64,000 bases of DNA from Mytilisepta virgata (Eukaryota > Mollusca > Bivalvia > Mytilida > Mytilidae): assembly GCA_028015205.1 (NCBI GenBank), contig CM051517.1:41489135-41553134 (forward strand). Direction: 5' to 3'. The notes under the pieces were generated by a model. It saw nothing but the letters and a program-made list of their open reading frames with translations. It had not been told where the DNA came from and made no database searches. Shown here one piece after another: positions 10,553-21,602 of this stretch (the first letter of the stretch is position 1; every line of letters begins with the position of its first letter). A program made the position numbers and the translations under genes.

Positions 10553-10780
10553 TAGTAATGTAGAGATGATAAGTTATAACGTGTTGCTATAAAAATACAT
10601 AATACAATATAAAAATAGAGTGTACATAGTTGGATTGGGGTTTTATTTAGGGTTTTTTTTTGGGGGGGGGGTATGATAAGGGTAAATATACGAGTTAGGG
10701 TAAAAGTCATGGTCAATAGCAATTAATAACACTGTCATCCGATACTATACCTGTTATTTAATGTTCTATTAATTATACAG

Positions 10781-11070
10781 AAGAACAAGAAAAGACATTG
10801 TGCTTACGGCCAAAATTCCAAACACAAAACGTTTTTGAAAATAACCTGGAGAAGGGTCAACTCGATTTAAGAGAAAAAAATGAATATGTTTCAAAGAAAA
10901 TAGGATTCAAATTACCCGTTGTCTTGTTGGGGTGGCAGATCTCTGGAAAGAATGGGATGTTACAAGGCACAGGGAATGAGCGACGAGGAATAGTTACAGA
11001 ATATACCATAAAATACTTTTCACAGAGTGGAAAGTGGGCCAATCTTAACAATTCTAAAACTGGAAAGGAG
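10781..11070 (+). CDS. Exon: first half of discoidin domain 1
   Basis: Acceptor 'aattatacag' and donor 'gtatga'. Enters in phase 1 (two bases of a split codon) and leaves in phase 0. Codes EQEKTLCLRPKF... through VTEYTIKYFSQSGKWANL, the central 'v..y.i.yS..g.W' strand of the discoidin fold. The minus-strand frame over it is a shadow. Confidence 0.82.
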
Positions 11071-14000
11071 GTATGAAATGTAATTAGATATCACAAAAAG
11101 CTAATTTTTTTTATCATGACCGTGATACATCTATAACAACAAACGTTCATTTTAATCACGTGACAACAAAATATTTATTTGAAATCCCTATTGTTATGTA
11201 AGGGAAGTAACTCGAATTGTTTATTAATGTTTTTGAAAGTTCTGTTAATTTGTTGCATAAACTTGTTGTGATAGCTGTAAAATATGTTATTATACAGTAT
11301 TATGGACAATATGTAAAGATATTTTACGAGTCTGTCGGTATTGTATTGAAACCCACGAGGCGCCGCAATTATAATTAGATTTATATAGAAATAATGTGTT
11401 TCAAACTGATCCATATTTTGTGATATTGTAAAGTGATAAGTGATATTGCACGTTGAATTATTTTTATTATTTCCAATTAAAAATCCATGCTCCTTTTTAA
11501 AGTGAAATGCAATAGAACAGTTATACTACTTCACTATCGTGCATTATTATAGTGTTACTAACTTGCTGATTCTGTATTGGCCCTTGTATTGATTCGGGGT
11601 TAGCTGTATCGGCCCGGGGGCCAATACAGCCGACCGAGACTCAATACAGGGCCAATACAGAATCAGCAAGTTCGTAAAACCTTATTAAATAATCTAAACA
11701 ATCTGTACAGCTTATTCCGGAAGATTCTGGTAATAATTCTGGCATTTAGAATTGGTACTAGAATTGCACAATTCTGGTAGCACCTGTATCGCGTTTGTTA
11801 CTCTTTATCAGTTTTTTTTTTACTACGCGCAGATCATATGTTATAAATTATACATGAGATAAGCTTAAATTACAAATCAATTAATTTTTTTCATCTTTCA
11901 CAGATATTTACGTCCCTTGGAAATCTTGCCAAGCCCGATACTATAACGGATGTTGATCTTGCTAATCCTATTACGACAATGGGTCTTCGAATATATCCTC
12001 AGCTCTGGGACGGAGTGCCTTTTTTCAAGATCAAATTGAGACTTTGTGATCCGAAATTTATGAGTGTGCCGTCCAAAGCCAATTCATCAACCGAAATAGC
12101 TACTCATACTAATAGATATAATGTAACAAAACAAAAACACCAGACTATGATTAGTGATGAAATAAATCGTACACTTAATAAAAATAAAAGTCATCACACT
12201 GAGGCTAGTGGCTCAGAAAGACATAAACAATATCATAAATCTAAAAGTCATCACAATCAGACTAGCGGTTCAGTAAATCATACACATAATAAAACTGAAA
12301 GTCATCAGACTCAGGCTAGTGGCTCAGCAAGACCTAAGCAACATCATAAATCTAAAAGTCATCAGACTCGGGATAGTGGCTCAATAAATCATACACATAA
12401 TAAAACTGAAAGTCATCAAAATCAGGCAAGTGGCTCAGCAAGACATAAACAGCATCATAAATCTAAAAGTCATCAGACTCGGGATAGCGGCTCAGTAAAT
12501 CAAACACATAATAAACCTGAAAGTCATCAGACTCACGCTCGTGGCTCAGCAAGACATAAACAGCATCATAAAACTAAAAGTCATCACACTGAGACAAGTG
12601 GCTCAGTAAATCATACACGTAATGAAACTAAAAGTCACCCCACTCAGGCAAGTGGCTCAGAAAGACATAAACAGCATCATAAATCTAAAAGTCATCAGAC
12701 TCGGGATAGCGGCTCAGTAAATCAAACACATAATAAAACTGAAAGTCATCAGACTCACGCTCGTGGCTCGGCAAGACATAAACAACATCATAAAACTAAA
12801 AGTCATCACACTCAGACAAGTGGCTCAGTAAGTCATACACGTAATGAAACTAAAAGTCACCCCACTCAGGCAAGTGGCTCAGAAAGACATAAACAGCATC
12901 ATAAATCTAAAAGTCATCCCACTCAGGCAAGTGACTCAGAAAGACATAAACAGCATCATAAATCTAAAAGTCATCCCACTCAGGCAAGTGGCTCAGAAAG
13001 ACATAAACAGCACCCTAAATCTAAAAGTCATCAGACTCGGGATAGTGGCTCAGTAAATCATACACATAATAAAACTGAAAGTCATCAGACTCGGGATAGT
13101 GGCTCAGCAAGACATAATCATCACGAATCTAAAAGTCATCACACTCAGGATAGTGGCTCAGCAAGACATAAACAGCATCATAAATCTAAAAGTCATCCCA
13201 CTGAGGCATGTGGCTCAGAAAGACATAAACAGCACCATAAATCTAAAAGTCATCATACTCGGGATAGTGACTCAGTAAATCATACACATAATAAAACTGA
13301 AAGTCATCACACTCAGGATAGTGGCTCAGCAAGACATAAACATCACGAATCTAAAAGTCATCAGACTCAGGCTAGTGAACCTCATCACAGTGAATACCAC
13401 AAATCTCGCCGCGACCCTCAGGATGATAACTTAATTGAGGATGATAGCATTACGAAAACAAAAAGTCCATTTCAAAACAGTAAAAACTCAACAAACCCGG
13501 AGACTACAATAACAACACACACTGCAGAAGAATCAGATGAAGAACAGAAAGGTTTGTGATTTTATGTATGAATATGTATTATGATTATTGTTATATAATT
13601 ACTATTCAGTTATCCGCCGTGATCATTACAAAACAAAAGAACTGCATCGTTCAAGATAAAAATGCATTAAGTAATGAATTTTCATTATAAAGTGATAGTC
13701 GTTTGAGATTACACAAGTTATGCATGTATCTGCTGTGATTTTTTTCAACCATTACGTTTCGAAAAGTATAAACGCCTTAAATATGTGAGGAAATGAACTG
13801 CCTTCTTAAGATGCAAGTGGGACGAATATTTTTAGTATAACTTATCGCTGAATTGAACAACACAGTAAATCGAGTTATTTACAGCTGTAGTTCGGTCACA
13901 ATATTGGCTGTTCTTTTCACACGTTATTTACATGATTTTCTTTCATTCGGATTCACGGTAAATCACTGGTTACAATGTGATAAGTGTTTGCCCATAACTT

Positions 14001-17000
14001 GTCTGTTACCCCATGAATCTGCATAAATCAGTAAATATTATAGTAATTAAGGTTATTTTAAAAGATTTTTTCGAGGATTCACTCACCTGGACGAAAGGTA
14101 AGCCATTTGCTGAAACCTCTACATTTAAATCTTCTCTGAATGACTGGGCCAATCGCAGGTATGCTCTTGGATAGTGATTTTTTAAACTTTTGCTCGGGGA
14201 AATGGAATCTAATTACATGTAACATGACCACGGTGACCGTTACTAAGTCTTCTTCTCTAAAACTACTACAGTGTTTTATGTGGAACAGATTTTTCGTGAA
14301 TTTTTCCAAAATGTCTCAAAAGTAACAATAAAAATCGTCTCATTACCTTTTGTTTCCTTAAGTCGTAATCAATTATTTTTTTAAATGAAAAAAAACATCT
14401 TTAAAATGTTTTTTTTATATATATATTTTTTCTTATTTGGGGTGGTCCGAATCTTGACCGCAGTTACTTAAAATAGAAAATCAGACAATTTTATATTAAA
14501 ATATCAATGTGGGTAATCCAGGTTTATGCGTGCCTTTTGTTTATAGTCTATATTCTCACCAAATCAAAATAAAACATATTTGAAGGCATTGTTAATGTTA
14601 AGTTTGTAATTTTAGGTCAAAGGTTAAGACGTGAACTCTTTTCTCATAAAATACAAAGTGGTGTAACGATATGCTGTTAAATAAATTGATTATGATATTT
14701 TCCTTGATGGTACAAAATTACAAATGTATGACAAACCGGTGTTTCAAATCAATAAAGAGTGTTATCATATAAATAAAAGATATCTGTTGATTTTTTATGA
14801 TTAAAAAAGGGTCACAGGGTCATTTATTTTAATATAACCACTACAAACATCATGATCCCCCTTGAATTCGACACTACAGGCAAAAACGAAATTTTAGGAA
14901 AATTGATTTTTAATTTGCCTGGAATTTGGATACCTTGTTTAGGGCTATTACTGCTGTTGTAAATTAGTTTTGGTCATGAGTGTACCTGATGAAGGTTCAT
15001 ACAGAAAAAAGCAAGAATTTTTTTTAGAAAGTGAATGGAAACGGGGAATGTGTCAAAGAGACAACAACTGGACCAAAGAGCAGAATTATTTAATATAAAA
15101 ATCATCTATTATTAATCTTATATAAAAAGTTGGTATATTGTATCATTTGCGTTGCACCAAAACATTTTGACAGTAACCAAATCGCAACTTGTACATGTAC
15201 AATGTGTAGGTGGTCAATGTACTGTTTAGAATTAAGCACAATTACTTGTACATTTCCCTCATAATATTGTTCAAATCACAGAAACTCAACCACTGGTCTT
15301 AATTTTCGTTGTGGTAAACATATTACCTCAGGGCTACTGAGGCTTTGGTGTATTATGATATATTTTTTTGATGCAGGTCCAGGATCTCCACTATAATGAG
15401 TTGAACCTACATGTACATTACAGAAATACAGCAACGACATATCAGTTATGGGCTTGACCAATCTAAAATGCGTCCGTCTGAATTTAACTGGGTGATTACA
15501 TTTACTATTCGTCGTTTTTTTTTTCAGAACAGACTTGCAAAAGTAAACCACAATGGAGATACACAAAGACATATGCTCCAACCACTGATGTTTTCACAGC
15601 GACAGGGAATTCAAATCAAGCTTGGCGTGCCATCGGTGGACTTCATTTTGAACCATTTAAGTTTAATCTGAAAAGTAAAAATAGAAAGGGAAGGACAATT
15701 AAAAAAATATTTTTGCAAATTTCCTTCAAGATATTAACAAAAATATACGGATTAAAAGTTTCAGGTAGTAGCACCTTAAAGAAATGGGGATGCATTACGA
15801 AATTTGGAATCTTATACAAATTAGAGCGGCAGATGACTTGGGTGTATTACAAAGACGATTTTGGTGCTCCCCGGGTAAGTTGAAACGTTATCCTAGTATC
15901 TGTAACGATTATCCTATGTAGATTATAGATTCGAGTAATTGTATGATAAAGTCGATCTTTACCATGTATATAAAAATTTTAAAAAGTCAATTTAACAAGT
16001 GTTTATATTATCACGTCTTGTCATACAGTAATCATTTCAAATGTCCCTCGAAGCGAAATGAATAAATATAGAGCGGACTTTCAGTATTTAGATTTTAAAT
16101 AAACCTCTTAAAATTACGTTCTGGTTATTAATAATTTTTTACTGTTATTTTTTCTTTCTTTAGGTATTTGATGTTGGAAAACGCACGATGAACTCATGTG
16201 GGACCGCCTTGACGTTTGACCTTCCTGTGCCAATCGTAACAACAACTATAAGGATTTACCCTGAACGTTGGGACGGTTTACCAAAAATACACATTAATTT
16301 CCTCACATGTCGATTAGAAGGTATGCTTTAGCTTCTTGCTGACGAATTTACCAGCGTCAGTTTACTAGGAAAGTAAAAGAAATTTCACGATCATAGATAC
16401 TTGTTCATTTGAAACTTGACATCATCGGTCGCGAATAACGGTAGAACTGTCTTTCCTATGATTTTGGGTGACACCCTTTTGGTAATTTTTACATTTGAAT
16501 TTTCACTATTTTTGGTTTTTTTTCGTCTTATGAAATTATGGCCTTCAACACTGCAGTCAAACTGTATGCATAAAGCGCATCAAAATTGATATTTAATTTG
16601 AGAGAAAAAAAACTACTATGGTGTTAAAATTCAAGAAAAAAAAAATCCTATTTTCATGTTGAACAGACCAAAAATAAACATCTAATAAAATGGTCAAATG
16701 ATTCACCACACGGTCGTCAATGATTGGGAAATCCCACACCATGTGGTGAGCCTCAAATGGTCCTGACAAAATAACACTGAGTGTGCAAGTCTACTTTTTA
16801 ACCATCTCGGCGGTCTCTGTTAGCGTGTTCCGGGTGAAACCAACGTTTTTAAAATTGGTATTTGCTGGTCCTTTGCCAATCACGCGACATTCAAGAGTCA
16901 GAACAAACATTGGCTTACTCGGAGTCAGAATAATGTATCCTGGTGGCGTGACATGTTTTCCTGTGGAATGTTAGGTCCTGACCCCGACATATTGTGTCCC

Positions 17001-19614
17001 GCGGATGATATGTAGTAAACCTAATAATAAATGCATATTTTGTCTTCAACTGTCTTAATTTCTTGTTCCAGGAAAGTACAGAATTCAAATTAATCTGACG
17101 GGATTAAACTTTGTAGATAATTAACCACATATATGGATTTATATTTGAAATCAACTTAGTCACTTCATGTTGTAAACAACAAAAACTCTAATACATAAGT
17201 ATAGATTGTCTGTTTCTGAACAGATTAATATTGTAAAATATCTTCCGCGAGTCATAATGTGAAGTCGAAGCAATAGGCCCCATACATTTATTGTGACGAA
17301 CGGTTGATATTATTAGGTTATTATACAGTATAACTTACAACATGTACAATATGGGAAGAATTGAACGAGTTCGTATTTTACGGAAAACCCGTATTGGACG
17401 AGACGCAGTTGAGTCCAATACGGGTTTTCAGTAAAATACGAACGAGTTCAATATCTTCCCATATTGTAGGTTATATTGTATAATGACCTATTTATTCTAC
17501 AGCTCAACCAATTATTTAAAAATAAAACAATAGCCTTTTCTAAATTTGATTCTTTATAAATAACAAGAATATAAACAGAAATTTTAACAATATAAGAATA
17601 AACAAAACGATGTCAATTTCCATATACCGGCGAACAATGAATGCGGAAAAAATATTTTCTTCACAATGTATCACAGTGACAAGGCTATGTACTGCATGAA
17701 AAACCTATTTGACCTATATATTATTCAGCTAAAAGCAAGATGGCGTCTGCCGTCCATATGAAAAAAATACGGCCTTTTCTGTGCGTTTCCGGTTTATACA
17801 GTATCTATGTAATAGATTTCGTCGTACCGTACAGTACGGGAAAAATACTGCTTTTTTGTACATTTCCGGTCGTACAATACGGAAAAAATATTGTACGGTC
17901 ACGTGTCATAAAAAAGGTTTTCTCAGTGGATTATAAATATAGCTGTATAATAATTCAAAATACCTGTCTGAAGAGAACCCGATAAAAGACGGTTTGTTAG
18001 TCAGATATTCAAGTTTTATTGGGGTGTAAAACCATTTTGCCTCGGGTTTCATACAAAAATGTGCCCACGGTTAACAACGTCAAATACGTAAATGATGCAT
18101 TCAGTTCTTATAATTACATTTTAAAAGAATAAAATATGACTGCAATTTTTAAATATTCTCCATATTTCATCAGCGTCATCAACTTCATCAATGAGCATGC
18201 GCTAGAGAAGATTTTGACTTTTATTAGATTATAAAATATCACTTAATTAATATCCTCCGATAAAAATGACGGATTTCAATGAAAAGAACAAGTAATGTTA
18301 TTATTTGAACATAAATAGGTAAAGATATGTGTTCATTGATATTGCTGAAATTATTATTAATATTTCTTATTGACACTATTTTTAGGCGTAAGCTGTATAA
18401 AGCCATTGCTGGCACATGGTAATCTCAAACGATTGCAGTTTGGGGATATGGACAAAGGTTATCAAGAAAAGAACAGTATATATTATATAACCATCAAGCT
18501 GAGCAAACATTCCCTTGCCAAAGTAAAAGCCGTTATGTTTCAGCAAGGTCCAGCGAGTAATTCCATCACAAAGTTTGTTCTGCAATTCCATGACGAAAAC
18601 GGAACATGGTATTCTGTCGACGACAAAAATGGAGAAATTGTGGTAATTAATACGTAATGTAATAAAACTACTCAATAGTTAATGGAATCCAGTACATGTT
18701 TATCGTGAATAAGAAAACTATTTTATGATTTTGTTTACAAACATAACTCGCTCATTACTTCTAACGACTGCATTAGAATATCAACTTAATATAACTTTAT
18801 GTTTGCACAGTTGTTTCATTTAAAACCTTAAATAGGCTTCAGTTTTATTTGATATACTAGGGATTATTTCTAGATCCCTTACTTCATTTAGTTCACATAA
18901 TAGTGATAGAGTTTGACAAAAAGAATCGGGAAATGAGGTCTGGCATATCGCGTAACTTTCCTGGAATCTGCAACTTGTCTATCTCAAATACATGTATATA
19001 ACATGTATATAAGATGAAACTAAATTACATTTCTCTCTTATCATTATAATAAGATTTCTTTGTACCGCCTTAACAAATAATACAAAGCTTTCATACTGTT
19101 TTTATCTATGCTCTTGCATTTTATTATTCATGAATGTTTGTTTGCATTTTCCGGTTTCTCTGTATATTTAATATATATGTACACTTTTTTTTTATTGCTG
19201 ACTTTGTCTTCTCGACCATTGTACCAAGACATAAAGGCTTTATTGGCACATGCGCATTCCAAAAGAACTTGCTATACAAAAGTTAACGTATGATTTTCAT
19301 CTTTGAGGCAAAAATTCTCTTGTACTTGTACCATAAAACCATTTTGTTTTACAGCATATTATATTTGAAGTACCTGAACTCCAAATTCAACAGTCCGTTT
19401 ATCTATTGTATTTTGTTTCCTCCTATTCTATTTATCTATTGTATACTTTCAGGAGTTCTCTACTGAAGATATACTGTTAAAAAGCAAACCAACAGTAGTG
19501 TTTTTTTACAAACCAGTTGAGGCAAAGTCAATAAGAATATACCCACAAGCATGGAGAGGACTTAGTCCAAGTATTAAAATAGATTTTCTTGGGTGCAGAA
19601 TAAAAGATACATAA
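10781..19614 (+). CDS. Secreted-type protein with three discoidin domains and a His-rich repeat (5' partial)
   Basis: Six exons (10781-11070, 11904-13551, 15528-15874, 16164-16320, 18386-18642, 19453-19614), all with GT-AG borders, join into one frame of 952 residues ending in TAA. Layout: discoidin domain 1 (exons 1-2), a His/Lys/Ser repeat of about 400 residues, discoidin domain 2 (exons 3-4), discoidin domain 3 (exons 5-6). The domains are recognised by their shared C-terminal block (IYPQLWDGVP..LC; IYPERWDGLP..TC; IYPQAWRGLS..GC), typical of F5/8 type C folds that bind glycans, lipids or matrix. Exon 1 starts two bases inside a codon, so an upstream exon with start codon and probably a signal peptide is missing. 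Extracellular location is inferred from the domain type, cysteines and N-glycosylation sequons. The function is unknown. Confidence 0.85.
11071..11903 (+). other. Intron containing a palindrome
   Basis: 833 bp GT-AG intron, phase 0, between the two halves of discoidin domain 1. It carries the palindrome at 11551-11682; the remainder is AT-rich without other features. Confidence 0.75.
11551..11682. repeat. Palindrome in intron, about 130 bp
   Basis: Arms 'aacttgctgattctgtattg' and 'aatacagaatcagcaagtt' with inner 'ggcccttgtattga' / 'tcaatacagggcc' and a GC-rich centre 'cggcccgggggcc'. Confidence 0.88.
11904..13551 (+). CDS. Exon: end of discoidin domain 1 plus the His-rich repeat
   Basis: Acceptor 'tttcacag'. 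Opens in phase 0 with IFTSLGNLAKPDTI and reaches GLRIYPQLWDGVPFFKIKLRLC, closing domain 1. It then codes a hydrophilic tract with about 22 repeat units (12178-13392) and an acidic, Ser/Thr-rich tail (DPQDDNLIEDDS... to EESDEEQK). The donor is AAAG|GTTTGT at 13551/13552; without splicing the frame would stop at 13557-13559. The join to 15528 restores codon GAA, with exon phase 1. The single 1.6 kb exon with no internal intron is unusual for this gene. Confidence 0.85.
12178..13392 (+). repeat. In-frame coding minisatellite: His-rich 18/19-residue units
   Basis: About 22 units, mostly alternating two types: a 19-residue type (KTESHQTQASGSARHKQHH) and an 18-residue type (KSKSHQTRDSGSVNHTHN), giving a 37-residue, 111 bp higher-order unit in much of the array. 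Both have SHxTxxSGS in common. The 18-residue type carries N-[HQ]-T and its junction N-K-T or N-E-T, two N-glycosylation sequons per unit. Histidine, lysine and serine dominate; there is essentially no tyrosine, so this is not a DOPA-type adhesive repeat. Confidence 0.92.
13552..15527 (+). other. Intron between the His-rich exon and discoidin domain 2
   Basis: 1976 bp, phase 1. At about 15041-15085 it holds a fragment ('ggaaacggggaatgtgtcaa') of a dispersed repeat I recall from mussels. No other gene is seen; frames at 14079-14325 and 15276-15671 overlap intron or exon 3 in other frames. Confidence 0.7.
15041..15085 (+). repeat. Short fragment of a dispersed mussel repeat
   Basis: The phrase 'ggaaacggggaatgtgtcaaagagacaac' type, truncated here, is one I remember as very high copy in Mytilus sequences. 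Memory only. Confidence 0.4.
15528..15874 (+). CDS. Exon: first half of discoidin domain 2
   Basis: Acceptor after a T-rich run ('tttttttttcag'), donor 'CGG|gtaagt'. Enters in phase 1, leaves in phase 0, with 115 complete codons and no stop. Codes EQTCKSKPQWRYTKTYAP... through GILYKLERQMTWVYYKDD, the equivalent of the YFSQSGKW strand in domain 1. Shorter frames that start inside it use other frames and are shadows. Confidence 0.82.
16164..16320 (+). CDS. Exon: second half of discoidin domain 2
   Basis: Acceptor 'tttctttag', donor 'GAAG|gtatgc'. Phase 0 in, phase 1 out. Codes VFDVGKRTMNSCGTALTF then TIRIYPERWDGLPKIHINFL and TCRLE, the conserved C-terminal block ending in the domain's closing cysteine. 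Too short to appear as a long open frame, but fits both neighbours in phase. Confidence 0.82.
16321..18385 (+). other. Intron between discoidin domains 2 and 3
   Basis: 2065 bp, phase 1. Contains the large palindrome at 17316-17493. A possible repeat fragment near 16900-17010 ('ggtggcgtgacatgttttcc', 'ttgtgtcccgcggatgata') resembles a bivalve dispersed repeat from memory. Otherwise AT-rich; the frames inside are not supported as genes. Confidence 0.7.
17316..17493. repeat. Long palindrome in intron, about 180 bp
   Basis: Outer arms 'attatacagtataac' / 'ttatattgtataat', middle arms 'acaatatgggaaga' / 'tcttcccatattgt', inner arms 'gaacgagttcgtattttac' / 'gtaaaatacgaacgagttc' and 'aacccgtattgga' / 'tccaatacgggtt', with a short centre 'cgagacgcagttgag'. 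Nearly perfect over about 80 bp per arm, which suggests recent origin or continued correction. Confidence 0.92.
18386..18642 (+). CDS. Exon: first half of discoidin domain 3
   Basis: Acceptor 'atttttag', donor 'GTG|gtaatt'. Phase 1 in, phase 0 out. Codes GVSCIKPLLAHGNLKRLQFG, then KAVMFQQGPASNSITKFVLQ and FHDENGTWYSVDD, the W-containing central strand. NGT within it is an N-glycosylation sequon. The frame continues into the intron before stopping, which is a track artefact. Confidence 0.84.
18643..19452 (+). other. Intron splitting discoidin domain 3
   Basis: 810 bp, phase 0, the same position and phase as the introns inside domains 1 and 2. No further feature seen. Confidence 0.75.
19453..19614 (+). 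CDS. Terminal exon: second half of discoidin domain 3
   Basis: Acceptor 'tatactttcag'. Codes EFSTEDILLKSKPTVVFFYK, then SIRIYPQAWRGLSPSIKIDF and LGCRIKDT, followed by TAA at 19612-19614. The closing cysteine lies six residues before the end, so there is no C-terminal anchor; a soluble secreted protein is inferred. Confidence 0.84.
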   Translation, partial: EFSTEDILLKSKPTVVFFYKPVEAKSIRIYPQAWRGLSPSIKIDFLGCRIKDT

Positions 19615-19890
19615 CACGTTTTGAGAGTAACATGAGTGCGATTTACCTTGGGAAGTTAACTTCGTACAATGTAATGTTGTTTTTACTCAGACGGAAAGTC
19701 TAAAACTTATTGTTTTGATCTCCATTTGATTTCAGTGTTTAATATCGTTTCTGCGTAGGAATACATTTATGACTAATCCGTTGTGCATAGCTCTGTCCTT
19801 AAATGGTTTTGGCTTTACCCCTTTCCGTCATTTTGACATTTTTTAATTTGCTCGTCAACGTTTAGGGTTATTGTTTTGGTTTTCAACATT
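19615..19890. other. 3' flank of the discoidin gene
   Basis: The 3' UTR probably lies here. No canonical AATAAA was found within about 250 bp of the stop codon. Confidence 0.35.
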
Positions 19891-19907
19891 TTAGGCCTTG
19901 AGAACAA

Positions 19908-19950
19908 CTGATGAGTCGTACATCGACGAAATGTGCACATCTTGTGCATC
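19908..19950 (+). ncRNA. Hammerhead-ribozyme-like core (copy 1)
   Basis: CUGAUGA (19908-19914), a 4 bp stem II GUCG/CGAC closing a 5 nt loop, GAAA (19928-19931), then stem III starting A-U, U-A, G-C and a cleavage triplet AUC ending at 19950. This is the conserved hammerhead layout. Stem I does not pair convincingly, so it is probably a fossil or part of a larger retroelement copy. A related core lies at 38618-38658. Confidence 0.6.
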
Positions 19951-20340
19951 AAAATTGATAACAAAGAATTTACTACGACTGATCTAATTAACAAATAATT
20001 CATGGGGGTTATAGAGTCATTTACACATGGGCTGGGCCTTTATATTCGAATATTTTATACCGAGCGTATGCGATTGTGAAGCCAATTTTCATTGGCCAAC
20101 GCCGTGACTTCCAGTGATTTCAGACCAAGTTGGTTTCGTTTACATACCAGTGAATATCTTACAAAAACTTTGTTACATGTATAATGATTTCTCAAATCAG
20201 AATTGGGAAAATTCCTCTTCCACTTTTACAAGTGTTTGATTCTTTTTCTTACCACTACGACTTTCAAATATAAGTAAAAAACTCACCATGGCAAGTGATA
20301 TTTTTTTTTAGTTTAGCGAACGTTTTTTTTTCAGTTTTTT

Positions 20341-20853
20341 AGCTCACCTGGCTATGCCAGGGTGAGCATTTGCCATCACTTTTCGTCCGTCGTCCGTCCG
20401 TCGTAAACTTTTCATTAAAAAATCTTCTCCTCTGAAACCGCTGGGCCGATTGGTTTGAAACTTAATAGTAATGATCTATGACATGTCCTCTACAAACGAT
20501 CTGACGTAAAACATGGCTGTCCTAGCTAAAAATAGAATATAGGGGTGCATGTGTTGTTTTTGGCTTATAACTTAAAAACCGTTACAGATATCAAAAATCT
20601 GACACGTGGTAAAATTGATCAGCATGACAAGATCTACCTGCCCTGAGATTTTGAAGGAAATCCCAAAACCCATTTAGGAGTTATTGCCCTTTTTCGTCAA
20701 ATTTTCAAAATTTAACATTTTTCGTCATTTATCTCCAAAACTATTTGAGATAAAAGTGAAATGTAAATTTGAAAAATGTTTGCCATGTTAAGATCTACCA
20801 ACCCTGAAATTTTTAAGGAAATCCCAAAACCCTTTTAGGAGTTGTTGCCCTTT
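20341..20853 (+). mobile_element. 'agctcacctgg' element, 3'-truncated copy
   Basis: Starts with a hairpin-forming 'agctcacctggctatgccag' plus its inverse and a 'cgtcgtccgtccg' run. It breaks off at the start of the next copy, with internal near-duplicate segments 'gaaatcccaaaaccc...ttaggagtt'. Non-coding. Confidence 0.8.
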
Positions 20854-21602
20854 TAAGCTCACCTGGCTATTGCCAGGGTGAGCTTTTGCCATCACTTGGC
20901 GTCCGTCCGTCGTCCGTCCGTCGTTAGCTTTTCATTCAAACATCTTCTCCTCAGACACCATAATGGCCAATTCCAACCAGACTTTGCCTGAGTGGTGAAT
21001 GGAAGGTCCTCAACAAAGTTTCATCATTTAGTTCTGATTGGTCAAGAAACATGGCCACCAGAGGCAATTCTTGTTTCTGATTGGCTGATTTTCAAAAATC
21101 TTCTCCTCTGAAACTACAAGGCAAAATGTAATGATACTTTTCAGGAATGATGACTGGGAGGTCCTGTACAAAGGTTCCTCATTTTGTTTCGATCAGATGG
21201 CTAATGTGGCAGCTATAGTGGTACATAAATTTACATTGAACCCTATGGGAAATCATAATTTAATCTTCTACTTTGAAGCCGAATGGCTTTTTTAAACCAT
21301 TATTGGCAGAAATGATGTATGGGAGGTCCTTTAGAAAAACTCCTCATTTGGTTTGCATTGGATGAAGATCATGGCTGCCAGAGGCAATTTTTGTTTATTT
21401 TGTTAATACTACAAACGTATAAAGCAGCATACCATTATATCTTTTACCCTTTTTAAATATATGAACTTGATTATGAGACAAGACAACAGATCTTCCCTGA
21501 ACAATTGAACCAATTGCAACAAACTTGGTCAAATAGTTGATTAATTGTCCAATGAAAACCAGACTCCAGGTGAGCGATACAGGCTCTGGTGAGCCTCTTG
21601 TT
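20854..21602 (+). mobile_element. 'agctcacctgg' element, complete copy
   Basis: Begins like the previous element ('agctcacctggctattgcca', 'cgtccgtcgtccgtccg') and ends with 'caggtgagcgatacaggctc', 'tggtgagcctcttgttt'. Both ends form short hairpins and the termini are partly inverted (agctcacct / aggtgagc). No protein frame; probably non-autonomous. Confidence 0.8.

Noticed and set aside
12844..13056. Second frame through the His-rich repeat as an overlapping gene
   Set aside because: The repetitive DNA stays open in another frame for 70 codons only; the splice-supported frame is the 526-codon one.
14980..15030. 'cctgatgaaggttcatacagaaaa' as a third hammerhead core
   Set aside because: CUGAUGA is present, but stem II pairs poorly, the GAAA and stem III context is wrong, and there is no cleavage triplet at the right place.
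20341..21602. CRISPR-like array from repeated 'cgtccgtcgtccg' runs
   Set aside because: The runs are short, without regular spacers, and sit at fixed places in eukaryotic repeat elements.
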